This document shows positions 17,542-30,385 of a stretch of 64,000 bases of DNA, one piece after another (the stretch's first letter is position 1; each line of letters opens with the position of its first letter). The notes beneath the pieces are model-generated. The model did no database searches. It saw nothing but the letters and a program-made list of their open reading frames with translations, and had not been told where the DNA came from. A program made the position numbers and the translations under genes. Source of the DNA: Polyangia bacterium (GTDB lineage Bacteria; Myxococcota_A; Polyangia; Nannocystales; Nannocystaceae); NCBI GenBank assembly GCA_030430565.1, contig JAUIKS010000043.1, positions 30,287 to 94,286 on the forward strand, given 5' to 3'.

Positions 17542-18444
17542 ATGATCGGGCGACAGCTTGCGGTGTTCCTGTTGAGCGTAGGGGTGACCTTGGCGCCGCT
17601 GCCGAGTTACGCGGCGCAGCCAGCGGGCGAGGGCGCGGGCGCCGGAGGCGAGGCCGGCGCGACTGCGGCTACGCCCGCGAAGTCGGACGAGAACCGCGAG
17701 CAAGCCCGTCAGCTGTTCGCGAACGGGCAGCGGCTCTACTCCGAGGGCTCGTACGAGGCGGCGATCATCGCGTTCAAGAAGGGCTACGAGCTCTCGCAGG
17801 AGCCGGCGTTCCTCTACAACATCGCCAACGCGTACGAGCGCCTCGGCGAGTTCGGCGAGGCGCGTAACTACTACGACCAGTACCGCGTGTACGCCGACGA
17901 GGGCCAGCAGGACGCGCTCGCGCGCAAGATCGCGGTGCTCGACAAGCGCCAGAGCGAGAAGCTCGCGGCGGAGCAGGCCGAGAAAGAGCGCGCGGCCGCG
18001 AAGGCGCGCGAGGAGGAGCGGCGCCGGCAGGAGCAGCTCAACGCCGATAACCAGCCCAAGGACAAGGTCTTTGGGCCAGCCGCGTACGCGCTGACGGCGA
18101 CCGCGGTGGTCGGGCTCGGGCTCGGGATCGGCTTTGGCGTGCGCGCGAACAACAAGCGCGATGAGGCGCTCGGCTTCTGCCAGGGCGAGGAGATGGTCGT
18201 CTGCGGGAGCGGGGCTCAGGACGCGCTCGACGCCCAGCGGCAGTCGGCGATCGCGGCGGATATCGGCTTCGTGCTGGCGGGCGTAGCGACCGCAGCGCTG
18301 ATCGGCGTGGTCGCGTCCAAGGCGGCCAAGAAGAAGAAGAAAGAGGCGGAGGCGGCGAACAGCGGCAAGACCGCGCGTCGGCCGATCGTCGCGCCCTACG
18401 CGGGCGGCGCAGGCGGCGGCCTCGTGTTCACCGGTCGCTTCTAG
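17542..18444 (+). CDS. Exported TPR / coiled-coil membrane protein
   Basis: 300 aa from ATG 17542, preceded by AGAGGGA. Signal peptide 'LAVFLLSVGVTLAPLPSYAA', an Ala/Gly-rich linker, then TPR units ('ARQLFANGQRLYSEGSYEAAIIAFKKGYELS', 'AFLYNIANAYERLGEFGEARNYYDQY'). A charged coiled coil follows (about residues 130-170), then two hydrophobic segments 'AYALTATAVVGLGLGIGFG' and 'IGFVLAGVATAALIGVV' separated by a short Cys-containing loop (FCQ...VCG). This layout (signal, TPR, coiled coil, hairpin of two membrane helices) is common in myxobacterial periplasmic proteins often encoded near Ser/Thr kinases, as here with the kinase at 18564-20207 on the other strand. No catalytic function is seen; likely a scaffold. 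Confidence 0.82.
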   Translation: MIGRQLAVFLLSVGVTLAPLPSYAAQPAGEGAGAGGEAGATAATPAKSDENREQARQLFANGQRLYSEGSYEAAIIAFKKGYELSQEPAFLYNIANAYERLGEFGEARNYYDQYRVYADEGQQDALARKIAVLDKRQSEKLAAEQAEKERAAAKAREEERRRQEQLNADNQPKDKVFGPAAYALTATAVVGLGLGIGFGVRANNKRDEALGFCQGEEMVVCGSGAQDALDAQRQSAIAADIGFVLAGVATAALIGVVASKAAKKKKKEAEAANSGKTARRPIVAPYAGGAGGGLVFTGRF

Positions 18445-18563
18445 CGACGCGCGTTGCGTCTCGCGACGCGCTCCGGACGAAGACGAGCGCGCGCAGGCCG
18501 AGGGCCGCGCGCGCTGTTGTTTGGGAGCGGCGCCGCGATCTACGTCGCGGGGCAATGCGAGCC

Positions 18564-20207
18564 TTAGCCGAAGGGATCGATGAGATCGGTGCCGGGCCCG
18601 GTCTTCTTGGTCTCCGGCTTCTTCTTGGTCGTCGGCTCGGGCTTCTTGGTGTCGGGCGGCGGCGTCGTCTGGGGCTCGGGATCGGGCTTGGCCTTCTTGA
18701 CCTTCTTGCCGCCGCCGCCGCTGGAGGATTTTCGCGCCTTCTCGAGGGTCTTCTCGAAGGTCTTGTCGCCCGAGGGCACGATCGTCAGCTCGAGCTCTTT
18801 GTAGCCGTCGGCGCGGAGCTTGAGCTTGATCTCCTGATCGGACTTCTCGACCTCGATCCCCTCGGGGTCGTTGGTCATGCCGTAGATCCCGCCGTCGCGG
18901 GCGTCGAGGATCTGCGCGTCGACGCCCGGGGTCTTGACGAAGAAGCGGACGCGCTCGGCGTTGGGCGCGATGACCACGGGCTTGGGCGCGGGCGCGGGCT
19001 CGGTCTCCGGCGCCTTCGCGGGCGTGGTCGGCACGTAGATCGTCTTGGGCGGCGGCGGGGTGGGCTGCGTCGTCTCTTTTTGACCGCCGGTGATGGCGAC
19101 GGCGACGGCGACGCCCGCGAGCAGGACCGCGCCGATGCCCAGCAGGAGCGGCGCGCGGCTCTTCTTTGGCGTGGCGGTCGCGGAGAAGCGCGCGGTGACC
19201 TGACCCCAGGGCGCCTGGATCTCCTCGTCGACGACCTCGACCGTGGCGCGCCCGGTGCCGACGGCCGCGAGCGCCTCGACCATCTCGTTCATCGACTGGA
19301 ACCGCAGCTCGCGGTCCTTCTGCATGGCCTTGAGGATGATCTTGCCGGCCTCGGGCGGGATCTCCGGGACGTCGACGTCCGGGACCTCGTACATGTGGCG
19401 GTTGAGGATCTCCATCAGCGACTGCCCGGTGAAGGGCACGCGCCCCGTGAGCAGCTCGTAGAGGATGACGCCGACCGCGTAGATGTCGCCGCGGTGATCG
19501 ACGGGGTTGCCCCAACCTTGCTCAGGGGACATGTACTCGGGCGTGCCGATGACGGTGCCGCTCTGCGTCAGCGTCTTGTCCTTGACCTCCTGGCTCGTGA
19601 CCTTGGCGATGCCGAAGTCGAGGACCTTGACGAAGTCTTTCTTGCCGGCTTTCTCGAGCACCAGCACGTTGCCGGGCTTCATGTCGCGGTGGACGATGCC
19701 CTGGTCGTGCGCGGCCTGCAGCGCGGCGCAGATCTGCAGCATGATGGGGCGCACGCGGCCCCACTTGAGCGACTCCTCGCGCTCGATGATCTCCGAGAGG
19801 TCCTCGCCCTCGAGGTACTCCATCACGAAGAAGGGCGCGCCGCTCGGGGTCTGCCCGAAGTCGGTGATCTCGACGACGTTGGGGTGCGAGATCATCGAGG
19901 ACGCCCTGGCCTCGCGCAGGAAGCGGTCGACGTGATCGGGGCGCTGCGAGAGCTCGGGGCTGAGCACCTTGAGGGCGAACTTTTTAAGGATCGTCGTGTG
20001 CTCGCAGAGATAGACCGTGCCCATCCCGCCGACGCCGAGCGGGTTGAGGATCTGGTAGCGACCGAGCAGGACTGCGCCCGAGAGGTTGTCGTCAAACGAG
20101 GGCCTGGCGTACTCGCCAGTCACGGCCTGGGGTACGGCTGCCCCGGCTACGATCGTTTTCGGCTGATCTGGCTGCACCGCGGGCTGATCCTGCTTCTGGT
20201 CGGTCAC
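18564..20207 (-). CDS. Membrane Ser/Thr protein kinase with extracytoplasmic PEGA-like domain
   Basis: 547 aa, GTG start. Kinase domain about residues 50-315: G-loop 'LGVGGMGTVY', K80 (ALK), E99 on helix C, HRDMKPGN with D175, DFG at 197-199, and 'GTPEYMSPEQ'. A single membrane helix at about 352-372 follows. The outer region is a Pro/Lys-rich linker ('PTPPPPKTIYVPTTPAKAPE') and a PEGA-like beta domain ('VRFFVKTPGVDAQILDARDGGIYG..', 'IKLKLRADGYKELELTIVPSG'). The tail is a highly charged Lys/Pro segment. All catalytic residues are present, so it should be active. PEGA domains are thought to bind cell-wall or surface ligands. It converges with the TPR protein and lies downstream of a periplasmic-binding lipoprotein on the same strand. 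Confidence 0.92.
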   Translation of the reverse strand: MTDQKQDQPAVQPDQPKTIVAGAAVPQAVTGEYARPSFDDNLSGAVLLGRYQILNPLGVGGMGTVYLCEHTTILKKFALKVLSPELSQRPDHVDRFLREARASSMISHPNVVEITDFGQTPSGAPFFVMEYLEGEDLSEIIEREESLKWGRVRPIMLQICAALQAAHDQGIVHRDMKPGNVLVLEKAGKKDFVKVLDFGIAKVTSQEVKDKTLTQSGTVIGTPEYMSPEQGWGNPVDHRGDIYAVGVILYELLTGRVPFTGQSLMEILNRHMYEVPDVDVPEIPPEAGKIILKAMQKDRELRFQSMNEMVEALAAVGTGRATVEVVDEEIQAPWGQVTARFSATATPKKSRAPLLLGIGAVLLAGVAVAVAITGGQKETTQPTPPPPKTIYVPTTPAKAPETEPAPAPKPVVIAPNAERVRFFVKTPGVDAQILDARDGGIYGMTNDPEGIEVEKSDQEIKLKLRADGYKELELTIVPSGDKTFEKTLEKARKSSSGGGGKKVKKAKPDPEPQTTPPPDTKKPEPTTKKKPETKKTGPGTDLIDPFG

Positions 20208-20497
20208 GTGGCTTCTATCCGCGATTATTCGCGAGTAATCCGCACGAATGAGGCTACACGATCTGTACGCACCGTTCGAGCGCGCTTCGTCCCAAGAGCG
20301 CGAGAATGGAGAATTCTGCGGGGTTTGGGCGTGGGTGGACCCAGGGCGAGATGCGCGGGTTTGTGAAATCGCGCCCAGGCGCCGCCGCTGCCGCCAGCGT
20401 GGACACGATCACGGGGCGCGAAATCGCGTCCCCGCGTGATCGGGCGGCCGCGGGGCCGAGACGCCTCGCCTCGCGGAAACGGCGCGGCGAATCGGGT

Positions 20498-21997
20498 CTA
20501 CTCGGTCTCGAAGGTGTACGAGTCGCCGCTCGGCACGATGCGTTTGACCGCGAGCGAGGTCAGCGTCTCCTCGGTCGACGGGTCGTAGTCGAGAGCACCC
20601 GACGACGCGTTGATGTCCACGGACTCGCCGCGGCGGAAGGCCTCTTTGACCGTGGTCCAGCCGAGCGAGTCGACGACGACCTCTTCGGCCGTCTTGTCGC
20701 TGAGCTTGCGCAGCCCACGGGAGATGTTCGGGCCCGTGAGGTCCTGCTCTTGGTAGTAGGCCCACGCGATGCCGTAGAGCGCGAGCCAGGCCGCGTCGTA
20801 GGTCTGCGCCGAGTACGACTCGGCGCCCGGTGAGACCTGGAACTCGGTGCTCATCTTGGTGAGGAACAGGCTGAAGGCGTTGCTGCTCTCGACGGCGGAG
20901 GGGACCACGACCCGGATGTTGTCGGTGTCGAACAGGTCGCGAACGCCGAGGCTGTCGACGGTCTGATCGATGACGCTGCTGTTCGCGGCCGCGTCGGCGA
21001 ACAGCAGCCGCCGGGTCGCGTAGGGCGACGCCATGCCGTTGGAGTTGATCTGGATGCCGGCGGCGGTGATGAAGGCGGTGACCTCGTTGACCGAGGCGCC
21101 GATGAAGACGAGCTCGTCCCACGGCTCGCTGGCGAGCGAGATCACGATGTTCGCGATCGTGCTCTCGCCGGCGTAGGAGATCAGCTCGGCGTCGCCGCTG
21201 AAGGCGTCCGAGAGCGCGCTCGCCAGCCCGTTGCCGTAGCTGTCGTTGACGTGCACGACCTTGACGGTCTGGCTGTTGTTGCCCTCGAGAAGATCGGCCA
21301 TGACCGTGCCGGTCGTGTTGTCGGAGCCGACCGTGCGCCAGAATTGCCCGGGGTTCGCGTCGGTCTTCGTCACGCCGTCGATGGTCGAGAGCGCCTCGCT
21401 CGTGGCCGAGGGCGAGATGATCGGGACGCGCAGATCTTGGAGCGTTTCGAAGGTCGCGGTCGCGGTGCTGGAGGTCCCGGGCCCGACGATCGCCGCGGCG
21501 CCGAGGGTGTTGCCGAGCCAGTCCGCGATCTCGCGGGTGGCCTCGTCCTCGCTGAGCGAGTCGGCTTCGAAGGCCTCGTCGTAGCGGCAGTGGACGATGC
21601 CGAACAGGCGGCCGTCGACGCCGCGCTCCTCGTTGTCGGGATCGTTGGCCACGATGACGGCGAGCTCGGCAGCCTTGATGAGCAGGTCGTCGCCGACCTC
21701 CGGCGTCTGATCGAACATCGAGCCGATGATGATCGTGTCTTTGTGGGTCTCGACGTTGGAGAACAGGTCGGGCGGGTAGTAGCTCTCGCAGCGCGGGTGC
21801 ACCTCGAGCTGGTCGCAGAGGCCCGTGTCGAGGTTGCACTGCGAGAGCTGGCCGAAGCCGGCGCGACACTCGGCGTTGCTTGTGCACCGTTCGAAGTCCA
21901 CGGCCGACGCGGCGCTGCAGCTTACGGCGCCCGCGAGGGTCGCGAGGGCCATGAGCGCTGCCGCCGACAGCGTGCGAGTGACGAGCGAATACGACAT
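20498..21997 (-). CDS. Type 1 periplasmic-binding lipoprotein (Leu/Ile/Val-BP-like)
   Basis: 499 aa from ATG 21997. Signal 'LSAAALMALATLAGAVSC' with a lipobox-like AVSC. A small Cys-rich segment follows ('ERCTSNAECRAGFGQLSQCNLDTGLC'), resembling the short disulphide motif common in myxobacterial surface proteins. The main body is a type 1 periplasmic-binding fold: 'IIIGSMFDQTPEVGDDLLIKAAELAV', 'AIVGPGTSSTATATFE', 'VPIISPSATSEAL', 'VKVVHVNDSYGNGLASAL', 'AQTYDAAWLALYG'. These bind amino acids or similar small ligands. No ABC permease or ATPase genes are adjacent, so it may be a sensor or receptor, for example for a nearby kinase, rather than a transporter subunit. That is inference. Confidence 0.85.
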   Translation of the reverse strand: MSYSLVTRTLSAAALMALATLAGAVSCSAASAVDFERCTSNAECRAGFGQLSQCNLDTGLCDQLEVHPRCESYYPPDLFSNVETHKDTIIIGSMFDQTPEVGDDLLIKAAELAVIVANDPDNEERGVDGRLFGIVHCRYDEAFEADSLSEDEATREIADWLGNTLGAAAIVGPGTSSTATATFETLQDLRVPIISPSATSEALSTIDGVTKTDANPGQFWRTVGSDNTTGTVMADLLEGNNSQTVKVVHVNDSYGNGLASALSDAFSGDAELISYAGESTIANIVISLASEPWDELVFIGASVNEVTAFITAAGIQINSNGMASPYATRRLLFADAAANSSVIDQTVDSLGVRDLFDTDNIRVVVPSAVESSNAFSLFLTKMSTEFQVSPGAESYSAQTYDAAWLALYGIAWAYYQEQDLTGPNISRGLRKLSDKTAEEVVVDSLGWTTVKEAFRRGESVDINASSGALDYDPSTEETLTSLAVKRIVPSGDSYTFETE

Positions 21998-22277
21998 CGT
22001 CTGGATTCTAGTACCCCTTCGATCAACTTCCCACAGGAACAAGCACGCCGCGTCGGCGGCTGGGTCCACGCGGACGTGGGCGAGGCGACGCAAAAACGAG
22101 CATTGCCGCGCGCGTACGCGGACCCCGGGCGCGCGCGCGTGTCGGTGAGACATCACGAAGGGGTCCGCGCGCGCCCATGCCTCGCGCTCACGCGGCGGCA
22201 CGCGGCGCGTCGGCGGAGCGCCGCGAGGGGGCGTTAGAGCCAGGTCGCCCGCGCGCGGGTGGTACACTGCCGATACG

Positions 22278-25631
<3,354 letters not shown>

Positions 25632-25702
25632 GCGCTCACCAAAAGCGCGTCTCAGCGCTCGTGTCGCGCTGATCGGCGCGCTGTTGCACGCCACGCGCGC
25701 AA

Positions 25703-26698
25703 GTGCGAGTCTCCGCAGCCGTGCGTCGCCTGTGGACGATCTCCGTGTTGTCAGTCGGCGTGTTCACGCTGGCGAGCGCGCCAGCGAGCGCCCAGACGGC
25801 CGCGCCGGCGGCGACGGAGGCGCCAGCGGGCGCACCGGCAACAACGGGCGAGCCAGCGGCGACGGAGACAGCGGGCGCGCCGGCGGCGACGGAGACAGCG
25901 GGCGCGCCGGCGGCGACGGAGACAGCGGGCGCGCCGGCGACGGAGACAGCGGGCGCGCCGGCGACGGAGACAGCGGGCGCGCCGGCGACGGAGACAGCGG
26001 GCGCGCCGGCGACGGAGACAGCGGGCGCGCCGGCGACGGAGACAGCGGGCGCACCGGCGGTGACGGAGACAGCGGGCACGACTTCGGCCCCGCCGGTGAC
26101 CCCGACCTCGACCGCGCCTGTCTCGGAGGCCCCCTCGCCCGCGCCGCGACGCGTCAAGCTCTCGGGCTGGGGCGGTCCCTTTGGACATCTCACCGGCGCC
26201 AACAAGCAGTTCGCGACCTTCGTCGGGCTGGCGGGCGGCCTGCGGATCAGCGAGTTAGGTCGACCGCTCGGCCGCGGCCCCGACGCGCGCCCGGGGAGCA
26301 TGCTGATCGGCGGCGGCTTTAACTACTTGGTGCTGCCGCTGAAGGTCGAGCCCGAGGTCGTCACCGAGGGCGAGCGGCTCAACCTCAACTACGCGGGCCT
26401 CGTGCTCGGCGGCGTGTTCGCGCACGTCGGCGCGCGCGTCGACCTGGGGACGTGGGCGCTGATCGGCGGCGGCGGCGGCTGTCTGCAGAACCAGATGACC
26501 GGCGAGTGCCGCGAGCGCGCCGCGTTCTTCGTCGGCGAGCCGCAGCTGTTCATGCACGTCATCGTCCACCGCAACATCGCGCTCTCGCTGGCGGCGGGCT
26601 TTCGCTTCGTCGCCGGCGCGGACTGGTCCGGCCCGGGCAGCTGGCAACTCGCGGGCCCGGTCGGCAGCCTCGGGATCGTGATCAGCCAGTTCGGCTAG
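25703..26698 (+). CDS. Exported protein with ATETAGAP minisatellite linker and beta-barrel-like domain
   Basis: 331 aa, GTG start (another GTG at 25721 also fits). Signal peptide 'ISVLSVGVFTLASAPASA' with AxA cleavage site. Residues about 30-145 are a Pro/Ala/Thr/Glu linker made of nine copies of ETAGAPA(A)T. The mature domain ('VKLSGWGGPFGHLTGANKQFATFVGLAGGLRISE' onward) has alternating hydrophobic strands with glycine turns ('LIGGGFNYLVLP', 'LVLGGVFAHVGARVDLG', 'ALSLAAGFRFVAGADW') and ends in a terminal aromatic strand 'GIVISQFG', consistent with an outer-membrane or lipid-associated beta-barrel. I do not recognise the family. The repeat unit is mostly 24 bp, a multiple of three, so copy-number change keeps the frame. 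Confidence 0.75.
   Translation: MRVSAAVRRLWTISVLSVGVFTLASAPASAQTAAPAATEAPAGAPATTGEPAATETAGAPAATETAGAPAATETAGAPATETAGAPATETAGAPATETAGAPATETAGAPATETAGAPAVTETAGTTSAPPVTPTSTAPVSEAPSPAPRRVKLSGWGGPFGHLTGANKQFATFVGLAGGLRISELGRPLGRGPDARPGSMLIGGGFNYLVLPLKVEPEVVTEGERLNLNYAGLVLGGVFAHVGARVDLGTWALIGGGGGCLQNQMTGECRERAAFFVGEPQLFMHVIVHRNIALSLAAGFRFVAGADWSGPGSWQLAGPVGSLGIVISQFG
25858..26085 (+). repeat. Coding minisatellite, 24/27-bp units
   Basis: Nine copies of a unit starting GACGGAGACAGCGGGCGC at 25861, 25888, 25915, 25939, 25963, 25987, 26011, 26035 and 26062. Spacing is 27, 27, 24, 24, 24, 24, 24 and 27 bp. The units are almost identical, which points to recent slippage or recombination. They encode the ETAGAP linker of the exported protein. 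Confidence 0.95.
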
Positions 26699-26739
26699 GT
26701 TAGGAGCGAGTCCCGTGGCTCACCACGAGGGCTCTCACC

Positions 26740-28065
26740 TCAGCGCATCACGCCGGGCCGGAGCCGGTCGAGCAGCGGCGGGAGCAGGTAGTAGCCGAGG
26801 ATCCCCAGCGCCAGCATGCCGCCGGCCGCGAGGCCCATGGCGCGCACGGCGAGCGTCCCCAGCTCCCCGCTCGAGAGCGTAGCGAGCACCGAGACCGTGA
26901 ACATGGCGAGGGCGTTGAGGCCCTTGATGACGAGGTTGAACACGCCGAAGTAGACGCTCGTGACCTCCTCGCTGGACTCGGCGGCGCACGAGGCGACGGC
27001 CTCGCCCTCGAGGCTGAGGAAGACGGCGACCATCGGCCCGGCGAGCGCGAACAGGACCGCGGCCGTGAGCAGCGGCGAGCCGATCAACGACATGCCGAGG
27101 GTCGCGGTCCCGGCGTAGACGACGGCGAGCGCGATCGCGGCGCGCACGACCAGGCGCTCGAGGCCGTAGCGCCGCGTCAACGCGGGGACCGCGAACATCG
27201 AGACGAGCGCGCAGAGCAGGAACGGGCCGAGGAAGAAGGGGATGTCGCCGCGTGTCCCCTTGAGCAGGTCGGTGGCGATGAAGGCCGCGGCCGAGGTCAT
27301 GGCGGTGAACGCCATCTGCGCGCCCGAGAACACGGCGAGCGTGGCGATGAAGCGCCGGTGTCGAAACGCCTCGGCGAAGCTCGCGAACACGCCCGTGCTC
27401 GCCGCGCTCGGGGACATAGCGACCCGCAGCGCGCCGGCGGGTCGCGCGAAGTAGGGCAGCGCCATGAGCATCGTGCAGGGGATCCCGAAGATCAGCGCGG
27501 ACTCGAAGTACCCGTAGGACTCGATGATCCCCGGGCTCACGACGAAGATCAGGATGGTCGCCAGCAGCAGGCCGACGCCGAGCATGTTCGAGAGCCAGCG
27601 GCGCGTGTCCTCGCTCCCCTGCGAGTAGTCGTCGACCAGGCTCCAGTAGGGGATCGCGTAGAAGGTGTAGCCGACGTAGAAGAGCAGCAGCCCGGCGCAC
27701 AGCAGCGCCCAGCGCAGGCCGACGGCCATCTGGGGCGTGGGCGCGAACACCAGCGCGAGGCCGACGGCGGGGATCAGCAGCGAGAACCACAGCAGCGAGC
27801 GACGCTCGCGGCCGCGCTGGACCCAGCGATCGCTGACCGTCCCCGCGAGCGGGTCGCTGATCGCGTCGAAGATGCGGAAGCCGAGGATCACGACGCCGGC
27901 GGTCGCGGCCGTGAACGCGGCCGCGCTCGCGGGGTCGACCGCGGTCGGATCACCGCGCTCCGTGAAGTCGACGATCCACTGATAGAAGAAGCGAACGATC
28001 GTGTTGAGGCCGAGCTGACCGCAGAGGAACAGGACGAACCGGGAGAGCCTCACGGCCGCCAGCAT
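26740..28065 (-). CDS. MFS transporter, GPH (sugar:cation symporter) type
   Basis: 441 aa from ATG 28065, where hydrophobic sequence begins ('MLAAVRLSRFVLFLCGQLGLN'). About twelve membrane helices are visible. The loop after helix 2, 'FRIFDAISDPLAGTVSDRWVQRGRERRSLLWF', matches the conserved 'D-x-x-x-D-P-x-x-G-x-x-x-D-R' signature of the glycoside-pentoside-hexuronide family, which couples sugar uptake to Na+ or H+. 'YTFYAIPYWSLVDDYS' matches the 'PY.A...' segment of the same family. In many deltaproteobacteria such proteins are orphan carriers of unknown substrate. The downstream side is convergent with the minisatellite gene; upstream lies a DUF1802 gene 13 nt away in the same direction, suggesting co-transcription. 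Confidence 0.85.
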   Translation of the reverse strand: MLAAVRLSRFVLFLCGQLGLNTIVRFFYQWIVDFTERGDPTAVDPASAAAFTAATAGVVILGFRIFDAISDPLAGTVSDRWVQRGRERRSLLWFSLLIPAVGLALVFAPTPQMAVGLRWALLCAGLLLFYVGYTFYAIPYWSLVDDYSQGSEDTRRWLSNMLGVGLLLATILIFVVSPGIIESYGYFESALIFGIPCTMLMALPYFARPAGALRVAMSPSAASTGVFASFAEAFRHRRFIATLAVFSGAQMAFTAMTSAAAFIATDLLKGTRGDIPFFLGPFLLCALVSMFAVPALTRRYGLERLVVRAAIALAVVYAGTATLGMSLIGSPLLTAAVLFALAGPMVAVFLSLEGEAVASCAAESSEEVTSVYFGVFNLVIKGLNALAMFTVSVLATLSSGELGTLAVRAMGLAAGGMLALGILGYYLLPPLLDRLRPGVMR

Positions 28066-28078
28066 ACCCCGACCCGAT

Positions 28079-28816
28079 TCAGAAGGCGCTCGCGCCGAGC
28101 AGCGAGTACAGGCCGCGCGCGCGCTGCTCGTGGATCGCGTCCGGCAGCGCGGGGCGGGCGTCCGCGATCGGCACGGGGCGCTCGAGCTCGATCCACGAGG
28201 TGCAGCCGCGCGCGGCCCCACGCGGCGAGTGTGTTGCCAGGGTGATGGGGGCGCTCCGCGGCGGGAGCCGGAATACGCGGACCAGCAGCAGCCACGCGCC
28301 GGGGCGCTGCAATTCCCTGCGGCGCGCGCGAGGGTTGGGCGCGAAGCGGCGCTCGACGCCCGCGCGGCTGTAGAGCAGCGCGCCGGCGTCGGAGAGCTGG
28401 CGCAGCGGATCGAGCTGCTCGATCCACCAGGTCGCGCGCAGCTCCGCGAAGGCCTCGAGCGGGCGCTCCTCGAGCGGGCGTGAAGACGCGGGCGCGAGCC
28501 CGGCGTGGACCGGCGCGCGCAGCTCTTGGGCCGCGCGCTCCGGCGCGCGCGCGTGGAAGTCGGTCGGGACCAGGAGGAAGCGGCGGAAGCGGAGCGCGAA
28601 CGTCCCGCCGGGCGGGTCGGCGCGCGCGGGTTCACCTGACCTTAAAATCAGGTATTCACGCGCCCGGGCGCCGCGCGGGCGAGGGTCGTGCAGCCCGCCC
28701 TTGCGCAGCAGCAGGCTCTGCTGGCCGGTCGCGAGCGCGCGGCAGAGGACCGCCCACTCTTTTAGGGCGCCGCGCGCGACGCCGCGGGGTGGCGACGCGG
28801 AGGATGACGTGGTCAT
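28079..28816 (-). CDS. DUF1802 family protein
   Basis: 245 aa from ATG 28816; an ATG eight codons upstream is also possible. The conserved start of the DUF1802 family is evident: 'ALKEWAVLCRALATGQQSLLLRKGGLHDP' followed by 'FALRFRRFLLVPTDFH'. The C-terminal part has 'WWIEQLDPLRQLSDAGALLYSRAGV' and 'WLLLVRVFRLP'. The family has no established biochemical role. The gene ends 13 nt before the MFS carrier. It is divergent from the M61-like peptidase with only 30 nt between the annotated starts, so one of the two starts may be annotated too far upstream. Confidence 0.75.
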   Translation of the reverse strand: MTTSSSASPPRGVARGALKEWAVLCRALATGQQSLLLRKGGLHDPRPRGARAREYLILRSGEPARADPPGGTFALRFRRFLLVPTDFHARAPERAAQELRAPVHAGLAPASSRPLEERPLEAFAELRATWWIEQLDPLRQLSDAGALLYSRAGVERRFAPNPRARRRELQRPGAWLLLVRVFRLPPRSAPITLATHSPRGAARGCTSWIELERPVPIADARPALPDAIHEQRARGLYSLLGASAF

Positions 28817-28846
28817 GACAGCGAGACACGGTACCATTCGCGCGTC

Positions 28847-30385
28847 GTGGATCGCGGACGCGCAAGCAGACGGCGGCGGGGCGGCGGCGCCTCGCGGCGC
28901 GCGTGGATCGTCGCCGCCGCGCTGACGATCGGAGCCTCCGCCTGCGCCCACGCGAGGGGGCGGGCGGGCGCGCCGGAGGCCGCAGCCGCGTGGCGCTACA
29001 CGGTGCGACCGAACGAGGCGTTGACGCGCCTCGACGTCGAGCTCTGCTTTGACGGGGCCCCGGCGAGCACGCTGGTCGCGGATCTGCCGATGGGCGCCCA
29101 CGTGCTCGAGTCGGCGCGCGACGTCGAGACCGGGCGAAAGCTCCCGGTCGATCGTCGCGCGCGCGAGATCGACATCTCCTCGCTCGGGCGCGACGCCTGC
29201 CTGCGCTACGGCGTTGACCTCGAGCGCATGCCGCCGGGGCGGCGTCGCCTCGCGCGGCGAGTCGGCGACGCGATGCTGCTCAACGTCAGCCTGTGGCTGT
29301 GGCGCCCGCTTCGCCTGCGCGAGGGCGCGAGCGCGACCCTCGAGTTCGAGCTCCCGGACGGCGCCCCGAGCATGCGCGCGTCGACGCCGTGGGCGACGAT
29401 CGACGGACCGGGCGAGCGCTACCGCGTGCCCGCGACGACCTACACGTGGCGCTCGCAGGTCGTGCTCGGCGAGTTCGACCTCGACACGGTCACGGCCGGC
29501 GGCGCGACCTTCTCGATCGCCCGCCTCCGCGACCCCGCGCTCGAGCCCGTCGCGTTGACCGCCGAGGGTCAGCGTCGCTGGATCACCACCGCGGCCGAGA
29601 CCGTCGCCTCGCTGCACGGCCGCTTCCCGGTCCCGGCGGTGCAGCTGATCGTGCTGCCCTTCGGCCGCGGCTCATCGCCGGTCGCCTTCGGGCTCACCGG
29701 GCGAGGCGGCGGCGCGAGCGTGGTGCTGTTGATCTCGAGCGACGCGAGCGACGACGACTTCATCGGCGAGTGGGTCGCCATTCACGAGTTCCTGCATCTC
29801 TCGATGCCGTACATCACGGCCGAGGACGTCTGGCTGTCCGAGGGCTTCGTGACCTACTACACCTCGGTCCTGCGCACGCGCGCCGGCTTCCGCGACGAGC
29901 AGGCGGGATGGGAGGCGATCGTCTCTGGGCTCAACCGCGCGCGCGGCTCGGTCACGGATCTCACGCTGCGCGAGGCCGCGGCGCAGATGAACCAGCGCGT
30001 CGCCTACGATCGCGTCTACTGGGGCGGCGCCGCGGTCGCCCTCCTCAGCGATCTCGCGCTGCGCCAGGAGTCCGACGGCCGCCGGTCGCTCGATGACGCG
30101 ATGCGCGAGCTGTACGAGTGCTGCGCCAATTCGCCCCGGCGCTGGTCGGCGGCGGAGGTCTACGAGGTGTTTGACCGATGGGCGGCGGCGCCGATCCTCA
30201 GCGACCTGCTCGCGCGCGAGCTCGACCGCGCGAAATTCGTTGACTTCGATCGGGCGCTGCGCGCCCTGGGCGTTGAAATTCGAGAGGATCGCGTCGTTCT
30301 GAGCGACGAGCAGCCCGCCGCCGGACTTCGCCAAGCGATCACCGGCGCCCCCGCCTCCGACCGAGCCGAACCCGGGCGTCAGTGA
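28847..30385 (+). CDS. Secreted M61-like zinc metallopeptidase, lipoprotein
   Basis: 512 aa, GTG start. An arginine-rich n-region, then 'AWIVAAALTIGASAC' with lipobox GASAC. The central domain has the zinc motif HEFLH (313-317) and a downstream glutamate E332 in 'WLSEGFVTYY', the gluzincin arrangement seen in aminopeptidases of the M1/M61 clan. The N-terminal ~250 residues are beta-rich ('YTVRPNEALTRLDVELCFDG', 'LRYGVDLERM'), like the M61 glycyl aminopeptidase N-domain. It would be anchored in the outer membrane or periplasm and cleave N-terminal residues from peptides. No PDZ domain, often present in M61, is visible at the C-terminus; the protein ends in a Pro/Ala tail. Confidence 0.82.
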   Translation: MDRGRASRRRRGGGASRRAWIVAAALTIGASACAHARGRAGAPEAAAAWRYTVRPNEALTRLDVELCFDGAPASTLVADLPMGAHVLESARDVETGRKLPVDRRAREIDISSLGRDACLRYGVDLERMPPGRRRLARRVGDAMLLNVSLWLWRPLRLREGASATLEFELPDGAPSMRASTPWATIDGPGERYRVPATTYTWRSQVVLGEFDLDTVTAGGATFSIARLRDPALEPVALTAEGQRRWITTAAETVASLHGRFPVPAVQLIVLPFGRGSSPVAFGLTGRGGGASVVLLISSDASDDDFIGEWVAIHEFLHLSMPYITAEDVWLSEGFVTYYTSVLRTRAGFRDEQAGWEAIVSGLNRARGSVTDLTLREAAAQMNQRVAYDRVYWGGAAVALLSDLALRQESDGRRSLDDAMRELYECCANSPRRWSAAEVYEVFDRWAAAPILSDLLARELDRAKFVDFDRALRALGVEIREDRVVLSDEQPAAGLRQAITGAPASDRAEPGRQ

